From Cupriavidus basilensis (GTDB taxonomy: Bacteria > Pseudomonadota > Gammaproteobacteria > Burkholderiales > Burkholderiaceae): a stretch of 64,000 bases of DNA. Location: assembly GCF_008801925.2 (NCBI RefSeq), contig NZ_CP062804.1:1922001-1986000 (forward strand), in the 5' to 3' direction. Each line of letters opens with the position of its first letter. The stretch's first letter is position 1. The notes under the pieces are model-generated. The model made no database searches. It saw only the letters and a list, made by a program, of their open reading frames with translations, and had not been told where the DNA came from. Made by a program: the position numbers and the translations under genes. Below, piece by piece: positions 1 to 7,730 of the stretch.

Positions 1-703
1 CGTTTACGCGCCGCGTCAGCGTATAGTCCGGCAAGGTGTTGTCGAGGCTGGCCGGCGCATAGGGAATCATCGTGCTGTTGAACACGCCGCCCGGCAGGCT
101 CATCGACGGGCTGGCCACGCTCGGGATCAGCTCCGCCGCATACGGGCCGGTAATGCTGCTGCCGTCCTTGTTCTTCGCCACCGGCACAGTCAGCGTGAGG
201 CGTGCCGCCGAACTCTTCGGCACGTCGCCCTGCCAGGCCGAGTACAGCAGCACGTAACCGCGCTCGAAGTAGAGCGAATCCCCGGGCACCGCGGTGGGGT
301 TCGGCATGGTCAGGATATTGCCACGATTGGGCGCGTCGTAACGCAGCACGCCACCCGCCTTGCTCATGTCCTTGGGCTTGAGCATGACGAATTCCGTGGT
401 GTACTCGACGAGGCCGCGGCCATTCACCGGGGCCAGCGCCAGGTCCTGGATGATGGCGTTATGTGCATTGGCGGGATCGACCTCACCCTTGAGCGTGCCG
501 GTGAGTTTTTCGTAGGCGCCCACGTTGCCGTAGGTGCCGGGCATGTCTTCCCGCGCGGTGATGGTCAGCGTCATGCCCGGGGTGGCCGCCGCGGCGGACG
601 TGGCAGCGGCTCCCGTGTTTGCGCCGTCATCGTTGCCGCCGCAGGCGAGCAACGGCAAAGCTAGCGCCAGCGCCGCCGTGCGGCGCGCCAAGGTGGTCTC
701 CAT
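1..703 (-). CDS. Putative exported lipoprotein, alpha/beta-hydrolase-domain type (3' part outside window)
   Basis: The frame is open from an ATG at 703 to the window edge, giving 234 residues with no stop. A GAGAGGAGC ribosome-binding site precedes the ATG. The N-terminus has Arg-rich start METTLARR, a hydrophobic Ala/Leu stretch and a lipobox ending LLACGG, so a lipid-anchored envelope protein is likely. The following sequence (EYTTEFVMLKP, VLRYDAPNRGN, FERGYVLLYSAWQGD) resembles large secreted proteins annotated as alpha/beta hydrolase domain (PF20091-like); this family call is from memory. No catalytic residues lie within the visible part. It is monocistronic here, separated by about 170 bp from the gene upstream. 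Confidence 0.6.
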   Translation of the reverse strand, partial: METTLARRTAALALALPLLACGGNDDGANTGAAATSAAAATPGMTLTITAREDMPGTYGNVGAYEKLTGTLKGEVDPANAHNAIIQDLALAPVNGRGLVEYTTEFVMLKPKDMSKAGGVLRYDAPNRGNILTMPNPTAVPGDSLYFERGYVLLYSAWQGDVPKSSAARLTLTVPVAKNKDGSSITGPYAAELIPSVASPSMSLPGGVFNSTMIPYAPASLDNTLPDYTLTRRVN

Positions 704-871
704 ACTTGCTCCTCTCTTGTCGTACGCCCTGCTAAGGGGGGCGTTGGCGCAAAGTGTAGGGAGCGCGGCAATATAAGGTAAATGGATAATTTCGATGGAT
801 TATGTGGATAAACCGCTGAATCGCTTTTTGGCAGCGCCCATCGGATTGGGGTCCAGATGGGCACGCAAGCG

Positions 872-1393
872 CTACCAGAAACTCCGCCATGCAAGCGAGT
901 CCAGCCAGCTTGCCACCCAACCGGCCCCATAAAGGCCCAGGCCGAATATCCCGTGCGTGACGACGCTATGCAAGCGCGCGACGCCCGGGCGCGGAGTACG
1001 GCTGGCGGCAATGCCCGCCCCCATGGCTGGCTGCATCACGAAAAACGGTGCGGCGACACTGCCGATTCCCACAATCAGCGCCGGGCCAAGAGTTGGATGA
1101 CGCGCCCAGCCAAGGCCCCAAAAGGCCAGCAGTGTAGCCGCAAACGCGATGCCGATCAGGTAGTGGGCAAGCCAGCCAATCAGGCGCTCGCCCCGTACGG
1201 GCGGCGAAGCCGCAATGGGAGCGTGGCGAAAGCGCCCGCGCGTCAGATGGCCGAGCCAGCGGCCCACCAGAGCATAGTTCAGTGGAGGAATGCCGAGCAG
1301 CCGCTTTCGCGCCGCGGCCCAGATGTCCATCACCACGGTCGCGCCCGCCCCGATCAGGACAGCGCACATCAGGTAGCCCACCGCGTCAGACAT
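872..1393 (-). CDS. DUF2938 family integral membrane protein
   Basis: 173 residues with four to five hydrophobic segments: an N-terminal VGYLMCAVLIGAGATVVMD helix, a central LIGIAFAATLLAFWGLG helix and two C-terminal ones. Motifs typical of DUF2938 are visible: LNYALVGRWLGHL, GRFRHAPIAASPPVRGE and FFVMQPAMGAGIAASRTP. The function of the family is unknown. The start ATG at 1393 overlaps the 3' end of the methyltransferase gene by 8 bp, so the two are probably translationally coupled in one operon. Confidence 0.8.
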   Translation of the reverse strand: MSDAVGYLMCAVLIGAGATVVMDIWAAARKRLLGIPPLNYALVGRWLGHLTRGRFRHAPIAASPPVRGERLIGWLAHYLIGIAFAATLLAFWGLGWARHPTLGPALIVGIGSVAAPFFVMQPAMGAGIAASRTPRPGVARLHSVVTHGIFGLGLYGAGWVASWLDSLAWRSFW

Positions 1394-2267
1394 GGGTGGC
1401 TCCCTTTAGCGTGCCTGGCGCAGGCCGCGCTCGGGCGCTGACCATCCAGCAGGCCGCGGTGAAGCGAACTTCAACACCGTGCACATAGGGATCGAAGGCG
1501 GCGCGGACCGTTTCGATGACCTGTTCGCGCGTACGCTCGTCCACCTCTTGAAGCATCAGGCCGACGGGACCAAGACAGGAGAGGTAGCCGAGCAGATCCG
1601 ACTCGCGCATGGTGCAGTCCACCTCGATCGGCCGGATGTCGATTTCGGCCCAGCCGCTGTCTTCCAGCAAAGCAGCGATCCGATGCCGGTCCGCGAAGGC
1701 AAACTGCCCCGGCGCATCCGGCCGGCGCGCGGGCATGTTCGGCAACAGCGCTGCCGCGGCGCGCTCGGCCGTCGTCATGAACGGATTTTCCGCGGCACTG
1801 CGCCACGCGATAAAGCAGAGATCCGCGCCGTCCCGCGCGGCGCGGCGCAGGTTCTTGAAGGCCAGAACCGGGTTGTCGAAGAACATGACGCCGAAGCGCG
1901 AGATGATCCAATCGAAGCTTGCGGGATCGAAGGCATGGTCCTGCACGTCGGCGCGGATGAAACATGCGGTGATGTCTTCGCGTTCGGTGCGCGCCCGCGC
2001 GACGGCGATCATCGGATCCGAAATGTCGGCGCCGGTGCAATGGCCCTTCGCGCCGAGCCGCCGCGCTACGGCGAGCGTGGTGCTGCCCGTACCGCAGCCC
2101 ACATCCAGCACCCGGTGCCCGGCGCCGGCGCAGACCGCTTTGACGAGCAGGTCTTCGAAGGGCTTGAACATCTGGTCTAGCGGCGCCTGCGCCTCGACCC
2201 AGGCGCGCCCGGAGCGGCCCCTCCAGAGCGGCGCCTGCTCGCTTTCGGCCCGTTGTGTGACGTCCAT
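1386..2267 (-). CDS. Class I SAM-dependent methyltransferase
   Basis: 293 residues from the ATG at 2267 (MDVTQRAESEQAPLW); an in-frame extension to 2357 would run through the promoter region and was rejected. Motif I is clear (HRVLDVGCGTGSTTLAVA), followed by the acidic motif II (GADISDPMIAVA) and post-I region FIRADVQDHAF with FDWIISRFGVMFFDNP. This is the UbiE/Methyltransf_25-like Rossmann fold; the substrate cannot be read from sequence. It lies first in an operon with the DUF2938 gene and is divergent from a MerR regulator whose probable operator sits in the 73-bp gap, so MerR control is likely. Confidence 0.85.
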   Translation of the reverse strand: MDVTQRAESEQAPLWRGRSGRAWVEAQAPLDQMFKPFEDLLVKAVCAGAGHRVLDVGCGTGSTTLAVARRLGAKGHCTGADISDPMIAVARARTEREDITACFIRADVQDHAFDPASFDWIISRFGVMFFDNPVLAFKNLRRAARDGADLCFIAWRSAAENPFMTTAERAAAALLPNMPARRPDAPGQFAFADRHRIAALLEDSGWAEIDIRPIEVDCTMRESDLLGYLSCLGPVGLMLQEVDERTREQVIETVRAAFDPYVHGVEVRFTAACWMVSARARPAPGTLKGATHV

Positions 2268-2304
2268 GATCGTTTTCCTTTGCTGCCCCAGGGGGCGGAA
2301 GCTA

Positions 2305-2336
2305 GACTGTGCCAGTTCAAGTCGACTTGAGGTCAA
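2305..2336 (-). promoter_or_regulatory. MerR-type operator/promoter between regulator and methyltransferase
   Basis: A perfect 14-bp palindrome, TCAAGTCGACTTGA, occupies 2317-2330. On the minus strand a TTGACC -35-like hexamer (2331-2336) abuts it, and the palindrome fills an extended spacer of about 19-20 bp before a weak -10 (CACAGT/ACAGTC). Long spacers filled by a palindrome are the hallmark of MerR-controlled promoters. The core CCTCAAGT-CGACTTGA is very close to the SoxR box of enterobacterial soxS as I remember it. Confidence 0.6.
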
Positions 2337-2340
2337 GAGG

Positions 2341-2769
2341 GTGAAAAGCCTAGACATAGCCGAAGTGGTGCAGCAGTCCGGCGTTCCCGCGTCGACGCTG
2401 CGGTTCTATGAAGAAAAGGGGCTGATTGCCTCTACCGGCAGGCGCGGGCTGCGCCGCCTGTTCGATGCCGGCGTGCTGGAACGGCTGGCACTGATCGCGC
2501 TAGGGCGCGCCGCCGGTTTCTCGCTCGACGAAATTGCCCTCATGTTCGCGCCGCAGGGACAGCCCCGTATCGACCGGCAGATGCTCGCAGCCAAGGCGGA
2601 TGAACTGGACAGGACGATCAAGAAGCTCAGCGCCATGCGCGACGGCCTGCGCCACGCCGCCGCCTGCCCGGCGCCTAGCCACATGGAATGCCCCACCTTC
2701 CGGCGCATCGTGCAAGCCGCCGCGTCCGGCGCCCTTGGCGCGCCGCCGAAGAAGGCGCCGCGGCGTTAG
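2341..2769 (+). CDS. MerR family transcriptional regulator
   Basis: 142 residues starting at a GTG (VKSLDIAEVVQQSGV). Residues 1-70 form the winged-helix MerR domain (ASTLRFYEEKGLI, LRRLFDAGVLERLALI, GFSLDEIALMF). A dimerisation helix follows (KADELDRTIKKLSAMRDGL). The C-terminal tail carries a Cys-rich patch, ACPAPSHMECPTFRRI. It is not the CxxCxC-type [2Fe-2S] cluster of SoxR, so the effector could be an electrophile or a metal; this is inference. It is divergent from the methyltransferase operon and probably controls it. Confidence 0.85.
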   Translation: MKSLDIAEVVQQSGVPASTLRFYEEKGLIASTGRRGLRRLFDAGVLERLALIALGRAAGFSLDEIALMFAPQGQPRIDRQMLAAKADELDRTIKKLSAMRDGLRHAAACPAPSHMECPTFRRIVQAAASGALGAPPKKAPRR

Positions 2770-2856
2770 CGCGGGGTACGCGCCTCGGGGTGGTCATGCT
2801 CACGCTGTGATAGGCTCGTGTGCCGAGCGTATCGCCTCGAAGTCGGATTCCGGCCC

Positions 2857-3924
2857 ATGCCCCATTTCTCCTCCGATCGTGCACCCGTGGAACTCCATCG
2901 CCTGGACCCCGCAGCCGCAACCCCTGCGCAATGGCAGCAGTTTCACGCGTTTCGGCGGCTTCGGTTAGGTCAGGACTTTCCGGAAGATCCGGTCATGCCT
3001 GACCACGAGGCAGAAAATGTCCTGCGCCAACAGCACCCGATTCACGAGACCCAGCGATTGCTGGCCCTGCGCAATGGCGAAATGGTCGGCATCCTGACCC
3101 TTTCGTGTCGCCGCGAAGGGTCACCCGGGAGCGAGGATTACCTCGACTATGTGGATATTTCGGGCGGGGTGCTGCGCGATCACCGGCGCCAAGGCATTGG
3201 CAGGGCCCTTCTCCAAGGACTGGCGCACTTCATGGACCAGCGCGCCAAGCGTATCGCAACAACCAAGGTTCACCTGCCCGAGGGCCACGCGTACATGGCG
3301 CGGATCGGGGCGGATTGCAAGCTGCGCAATGTTGAGAATCGCTTGTTGTTTGACCAGGTGGACTGGGATGCGCTAGATCGATGGGGCGAGCCCCCCGCAT
3401 TACGCTGCTCGCAACTGTCGTGGGAAATTCATGCGGGACGCGTGCCAATGGCGAGGCTCGAATCCTTGATGGAACCATTGACTTCGCTGCTGAACGAACA
3501 ACCGCTAGGGACTCTCGATGGGCCCCGTCTGCGCTATGAGCTAGCGAGCTACCCAACCTGGTATGCAGATATGGACAGGCGCGGCGGGGATCATTTCATG
3601 GTGCTGCTGCGCGACGAGGGCAACATAGCCGCAGCGTGCGATGCCAACTGGGACCAACGGTTCCCGGGCCGAGTTCACCAGAACCTGACGGCAGTCGCAC
3701 AGCCCTGGCGAGGGCAGGGATTGGCCAAGGCAGTCAAGGCCCGCATGCTCAAGCTTGTTCGAGAGCGCCGCCCGGGAGTGCAGATGGTCACTACCTACAA
3801 CGCCAATGCCAACGCTGCCATGCTCTCGATCAACCGGCAATTGGGCTTCGCGGTGCACCGCGAGGAAGCAACGTATCAGATTGGCAGAGCGGCTTTGGGA
3901 GCGTACCTGGCACCCTGCGGGTGA
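2857..3924 (+). CDS. Tandem GNAT-fold N-acetyltransferase
   Basis: 355 residues from the ATG at 2857 (MPHFSSDRAPVELHRL); a GTG at 2818 would add 13 residues. Two GNAT modules are visible. The N-terminal one has VLRDHRRQGIGRALLQGLAHF, matching the acetyl-CoA-binding R/Q-x-x-G-x-G/A motif. The C-terminal one has AVAQPWRGQGLAKAVKARML, then a TYNANANAAMLSINRQLGF acceptor-end motif. Double-GNAT proteins of this length include mycothiol-synthase-like enzymes, but the substrate here is unknown. The gene stands alone between the MerR unit and the MocR gene. Confidence 0.8.
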   Translation: MPHFSSDRAPVELHRLDPAAATPAQWQQFHAFRRLRLGQDFPEDPVMPDHEAENVLRQQHPIHETQRLLALRNGEMVGILTLSCRREGSPGSEDYLDYVDISGGVLRDHRRQGIGRALLQGLAHFMDQRAKRIATTKVHLPEGHAYMARIGADCKLRNVENRLLFDQVDWDALDRWGEPPALRCSQLSWEIHAGRVPMARLESLMEPLTSLLNEQPLGTLDGPRLRYELASYPTWYADMDRRGGDHFMVLLRDEGNIAAACDANWDQRFPGRVHQNLTAVAQPWRGQGLAKAVKARMLKLVRERRPGVQMVTTYNANANAAMLSINRQLGFAVHREEATYQIGRAALGAYLAPCG

Positions 3925-4025
3925 CGTATTTTGGCGCGGAGCAAAGAATCCGTGCCACCGCATCATCGTCGACCGAAAGCGCCAGACGTTGCACCGCGTG
4001 CATCCAGGCTTGAGCGCGCCGGCCC

Positions 4026-5471
4026 TCACCAAAGCTTGCGCAGCGCCTTCAGCCCTGCCGCGATGCCCGCCTCGTCGATCGCGCCGAAGCCGAACAGCAA
4101 GCCCGCGCGATCCTGCGGGCCGAGGTAGTACTCCTGCGCGGTCCAGACCCCAATGCCCTGCTCCCTCGCGCGCTCCGCCAGCGGCTCGGGATCGGCATGG
4201 CCAACGCATAGCGCGGCCAGATGCAGCCCGGCGGCGCAGGGCACCGGCTCGAGCCGGCCGCTGAAATCAGCGCGCAGCGTATCCAGCAGCAGTTGGCGGC
4301 GCACGCCATAAAGCCGGCGCATCTTGCGTACGTGGCGTGCCAGGTGCCCTTCGGCGATGAAGGCGGCGAGCGTGTCCTGCGCGGTGGCAGCACAATGCCA
4401 GTCGCTGCATTGCTTGGCCAGCGTGAGGGCCTGCCGGGCCCACCGCGGGGCCACCACGAAGCCCAGCCGCAGCGTGGGAAACAGGCTCTTGGAGAAGGTC
4501 CCGACGTAGCACACGGATTCGGCGCGATCGAGGGTCTGCAGGGCGTCGAGCGGGCGCTCTGCGTGGCGAAACTCGCCATCGTAATCGTCTTCGACGATGA
4601 CCGCGCCGTGCGATTGCGCGAACGCAAGCAGGGCCGCACGCCGCGCCGCCGACATGGCATGGCCGAGGGGAAACTGATGCGATGGCGTGACGTAGATCAC
4701 CCGCGCATCGGCGGGCAGCCGGTCCACCATCAGTCCTTGCGCGTCCACCGGCACCGGCACGATCCTGGCGCCGGCGGCGGCAAAGGCTGCGCGGGCCGGC
4801 GGGTAGCCCGGGTCCTCCATCGCCACCACGGTGCGCCCGGGCGTCACCAGCACGCGGGCCAGCAGGTCGAAGGCCTGCTGCGCGCCCGCCGTGACCACCA
4901 CGTCGCCAGCCTGGCAGGCGACCGCGCGCGCAAACGAAACGTGGCTGGCAATCGCCTCGCGCAATGCGGGCTGCCCTTGCGGATCGGCATAGGCCACTGG
5001 CGCATGGGCCATCGCCCGCATTGTGCGCGCCGTCAGGCGCCCCCACAGGTCTGCCCGGAATGCCGACAGGCTGGGCACGCCAACGCGAAAATCAAAGCGC
5101 GGCACCAGCGGCGAAGCTTCCCGAGGCGGCAAGGGCGGCGCGCGCCAGAACGCGGCCAGCCGGCGCTCAGCCTCGGGCGCACCGGGCTGCGGGGCTGGCT
5201 CGCGCGTGCGCGCCAACAGCCCCGCCACATAGGTGCCGCCACGATCGCGCGCCACCACATAGCCCTCGCTCAGCAGCAGGTCGTAGGCGGCCACCACGGT
5301 GTTGCGCGACACGCCACAGGCCTGGGCCAGCGCGCGCGTAGCAGGCAGGCGCAAGCCGGGACGCAGGCGCCCGTCCAGGATTGCCTCCTTAAGCTGGCCG
5401 TGCAGGCTGCGCAGCAAATGGCGCGATCCGGCCGCCGGCAAGCGGATCGGGAAGGCGAAGTCTGGATCCAT
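4026..5471 (-). CDS. MocR/PdxR-type GntR regulator with aminotransferase domain
   Basis: 481 residues from the ATG at 5471 (MDPDFAFPIRL). An N-terminal GntR winged helix (about 15-85: LKEAILDGRLRPGLRLPATRALAQ, VSRNTVVAAYDLL) is followed by a fold-type I PLP aminotransferase domain to the end. The PLP lysine is expected in YVGTFSKSLFPTLRLGF, and the VEDDYDGEFR motif supplies the PLP-pyridine Asp. MocR proteins sense PLP or an amino acid-PLP adduct and commonly control the divergent gene, here an EamA exporter. A GABA-, taurine- or vitamin B6-related role cannot be chosen from sequence. Confidence 0.88.
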   Translation of the reverse strand: MDPDFAFPIRLPAAGSRHLLRSLHGQLKEAILDGRLRPGLRLPATRALAQACGVSRNTVVAAYDLLLSEGYVVARDRGGTYVAGLLARTREPAPQPGAPEAERRLAAFWRAPPLPPREASPLVPRFDFRVGVPSLSAFRADLWGRLTARTMRAMAHAPVAYADPQGQPALREAIASHVSFARAVACQAGDVVVTAGAQQAFDLLARVLVTPGRTVVAMEDPGYPPARAAFAAAGARIVPVPVDAQGLMVDRLPADARVIYVTPSHQFPLGHAMSAARRAALLAFAQSHGAVIVEDDYDGEFRHAERPLDALQTLDRAESVCYVGTFSKSLFPTLRLGFVVAPRWARQALTLAKQCSDWHCAATAQDTLAAFIAEGHLARHVRKMRRLYGVRRQLLLDTLRADFSGRLEPVPCAAGLHLAALCVGHADPEPLAERAREQGIGVWTAQEYYLGPQDRAGLLFGFGAIDEAGIAAGLKALRKLW

Positions 5472-5553
5472 ATATTTTCTGATTTCTTGCTCTTTTCTGG
5501 TACCAGTTTGCCGTCTTATCCTGGCCCTGTCATCCCCCATGAGGTGCCTGGAA

Positions 5554-6450
5554 ATGAAACGCTCCGAGCTTTCGATGTTGCTGTCCCTGGCCGCCCTGTG
5601 GGGCGCCTCCTACCTGTTTATCCGTCTGGGTGCGGGTGAGTTCGGCGCCGTGCCGCTGGCGGGCGGGCGCGCCGGCGGCGCGGCCCTGCTGCTGCTCCCG
5701 CTGCTGGCCTGGCGCGGCGGGCTGGCCTGCCTGCGCCGCCGCTGGTGGGCGATCGCCGTGGTCGGCATCACGAATTCCGCGCTGCCCTTCGTGCTGTTCA
5801 GCTTTGCCGCGCTGACCATTCCCGCTGGGCTTTCCGCCATGTTCACCGCGGCCACGCCGCTGTTTACCGCGCTGATCGGCTGGCTGTGGCTGCGTGAAAG
5901 CCTGGCAGCGCCGCGCATAGCCGGGCTGGCCCTGGGCTTCGCCGGGGTGCTGTGGCTGGTATGGGATAAGGCCGGGCTGCAGCACGGCGCCGCGGGCAAG
6001 GCCGTCGGGCTGGCTGCACTGGCCTGCCTGGCAGCTGCCCTGCTCTATGGCTTTTCCGCCAACTTCACCCGCAAGTACCTGGCGGACGTGCCGCCGCTGA
6101 CGGTGGCAGCGGGCAGCCAGCTCGCATCGGCTCTGCTGCTGTGTGCGCCTGCAGCCTGGCTGTGGCCGGCCACGCAGCCAAGCGCGCACGCATGGCTGGC
6201 GCTGGGCGCGTTGACTGCCGCCTGCACCGCGCTGGCCTATGTGCTCTTCTTTCGCCTGATCGCCAAGGCGGGACCCGCACGGGCAATGACCGCGCTATTC
6301 CTGATCCCGGCCTTCGGTGTGTTGTGGGGTGCGCTGTTCCTGGGAGAGCGCATCACCCCTTCGATGCTGCCGGGCTGCGCCGTGATCCTGGCCGGCACCG
6401 CCCTGACAACGGGCATTGTGCGCGGCTGGAGCAAGCGCCTGGCAAGCTAG
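5554..6450 (+). CDS. EamA/DMT-superfamily transporter
   Basis: 298 residues with ten predicted hydrophobic segments in two EamA repeats (first half LAALWGASYLFIRLG; second half ending ILAGTALTTGIVRGW). The start ATG at 5554 was chosen because GAGGTG lies 7 bp upstream; an ATG at 5539 would add five residues. DMT transporters of this size usually export amino acids or related metabolites. The divergent MocR regulator 82 bp away strongly suggests the exported or sensed compound is an amino acid or amine. Confidence 0.88.
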   Translation: MKRSELSMLLSLAALWGASYLFIRLGAGEFGAVPLAGGRAGGAALLLLPLLAWRGGLACLRRRWWAIAVVGITNSALPFVLFSFAALTIPAGLSAMFTAATPLFTALIGWLWLRESLAAPRIAGLALGFAGVLWLVWDKAGLQHGAAGKAVGLAALACLAAALLYGFSANFTRKYLADVPPLTVAAGSQLASALLLCAPAAWLWPATQPSAHAWLALGALTAACTALAYVLFFRLIAKAGPARAMTALFLIPAFGVLWGALFLGERITPSMLPGCAVILAGTALTTGIVRGWSKRLAS

Positions 6451-6591
6451 CCAGGCGCAGCGATCCGGGCTGGATTCACGGGGCCTGGAAAAAGCTTCGG
6501 CGCGCCACATTGGGCGCGCCGATTCGCGGGCAGCGTGGGGACGCTGCGCTATGCCTTCTTTACCACGGATGCTGCGGATCCCGGGGAACCC

Positions 6592-6693
6592 TCAGGCGGG
6601 CAGTGCCTGTGCCACTACGGTGGCCATGGAGCCGCTGGCAACGCAAACCAGCGCCCAGCCTGCCAACATCCGGAAACTTTGCCAACGGTTCAT
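6592..6693 (-). CDS. Small 33-residue membrane or exported peptide
   Basis: A short ORF (MNRWQSFRMLAGWAL...) begins at 6693, with a strong AGGAG ribosome-binding site seven bases upstream, and ends in QALPA at a TGA. It has one basic end and one hydrophobic segment of about 18 residues, so it is either a single-pass membrane peptide or a signal-like peptide. I do not recognise it. The good ribosome-binding site is the main support. It lies 100 bp downstream of the repeat-protein gene on the same strand and could share its transcript. Confidence 0.45.
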   Translation of the reverse strand: MNRWQSFRMLAGWALVCVASGSMATVVAQALPA

Positions 6694-6794
6694 GATTCGC
6701 TCCTGGTATCCGTGCGCCGTTACGCTGACGCCACGGGGTGATGCATGCAGTCCGGCACCTTGGTCATCGAGACCAGAGAGGTACCGGTTTTGAC

Positions 6795-7211
6795 TCAGGC
6801 CCTTGCGCCGTCGGTGTACACGTCCCGCGCGCCACTGCGGGCACCGTCGAAGTACGGGTTGCGCTTGTCGTTGCGGGCGCCGTCGGTGTACGGGTCGAAC
6901 TTGCGGCTGGGTTCAGACGACACGCCGCTGCGATCCAGGCCTGCGACGGTACGGAAACCATCCGTGTACGGGTCGGTCTTGCCAACGCGGGCACCGTCGG
7001 TGAACGGATCGGCCTTGCCGGCACGCGCGCCTTCGGTGAAGGCATCGAACTTGCCGCTGCGGGCGCCGTCGCTGTAGACGTCGCGGGTGCGGTATTCATA
7101 GCCGTACTTGTCGGCGGTAACGGTTGCGGCAGCCTGGGCGTGGCCGGCAGCGAACGCTGCGGCGAGGGTGGCGGCGGTGAGCAGGGACTTGGCAAAAAGC
7201 TTGGTGTTCAT
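6795..7211 (-). CDS. Exported DxFTDGAR-repeat protein (copy 1)
   Basis: 138 residues. Start ATG at 7211 (MNTKLFAKSLL) has GGAGA upstream. A signal peptide ends near GHAQA-AA. The mature part is almost entirely repeats of about 12 residues with core [D/N]-x-[Y/F]-[T/S/F]-[D/E]-G-[A/F]-R; seven copies are visible (DVYSDGAR, DAFTEGAR, DPFTDGAR, DPYTDGFR, DPYTDGAR, NPYFDGAR, DVYTDGAR). A spacer unit (AGLDRSGVSSEPSR) sits between copies 4 and 5. There are no cysteines or catalytic motifs. The acidic, Gly-rich repeats could bind cations, but this is inference and I do not recognise the family with confidence. A longer paralogue is at 13897-14535. Confidence 0.7.
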   Translation of the reverse strand: MNTKLFAKSLLTAATLAAAFAAGHAQAAATVTADKYGYEYRTRDVYSDGARSGKFDAFTEGARAGKADPFTDGARVGKTDPYTDGFRTVAGLDRSGVSSEPSRKFDPYTDGARNDKRNPYFDGARSGARDVYTDGARA

Positions 7212-7300
7212 GATGTTCTCCAATCGAAGCATGGGTCCGGGGGTCTGCTTTGGCCGCGGGGACCGGGTTTTAGCTGGTTCGTCGTTTTTTTCACTCTCTT

Positions 7301-7314
7301 ACCTATCACTAGGT
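7301..7314. promoter_or_regulatory. Palindromic operator candidate upstream of repeat protein 1
   Basis: ACCTA-TCAC-TAGGT, a 5-bp-arm inverted repeat, lies 90 bp upstream of the repeat-protein start, next to an AT-rich stretch. It resembles the second palindrome at 7434-7453 in its CTACCT/AGGTAG character. The regulator is unknown. Confidence 0.35.
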
Positions 7315-7433
7315 AGAGAAGCGGGGCAAAAAAAATGACTTTCGTCTTGTTACTTGTTTGCTGCGCTGGAAACCGGCCGGCTGGGCCATGTCTGCTTAGC
7401 GTTACCTTGCTGCGGCGTCCATGGAACACATCT

Positions 7434-7453
7434 TATCTACCTGTAAGTAGATA
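7434..7453. promoter_or_regulatory. Perfect inverted repeat, TetR-like operator candidate
   Basis: TATCTAC (7434-7440) and GTAGATA (7447-7453) form perfect 7-bp arms around CTGTAA, inside the 519-bp gap between the repeat-protein gene (leftward) and the flavoprotein gene (rightward). The rest of the gap holds an AT-rich run (7455-7485) that could be a promoter and no convincing gene. Size and spacing fit a TetR/QacR-type dimer site; no TetR gene is in the window. Confidence 0.4.
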
Positions 7454-7730
7454 GTCAAGGGTTTTTACTAGGTTGTACTTACGATATCCACCAACGGCAT
7501 AAGCCGCAGCAACCACAAAGACAGCCATAGATCACTATTTGGCACTACCGCCCTTTGATGCCCCGCGTGTACTACGCTTTTGGGGTGCGCGGACAACGAA
7601 GGATTGCCGCAACGCAGCATCACGAGCACACTCTCCGGACCATGCCCGGGCTTCCCCGCGCACGCACCAGCAGCACTCGACTCATCCGCACCGGCAGCAG
7701 CGCGGTGCCACCGGGAGAGGCCCTACAGCC

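Noticed and set aside
3541..4209. Long minus-strand ORF overlapping the GNAT gene end
   Set aside because: Antisense to a clear GNAT motif region and to the MocR gene end; Arg/Pro/Gly-rich composition without family motifs.
4221..5639. 472-codon plus-strand ORF across the MocR gene
   Set aside because: Complement of a well-supported GntR-aminotransferase; composition is His/Arg/Gln-rich, typical of GC-rich antisense frames.
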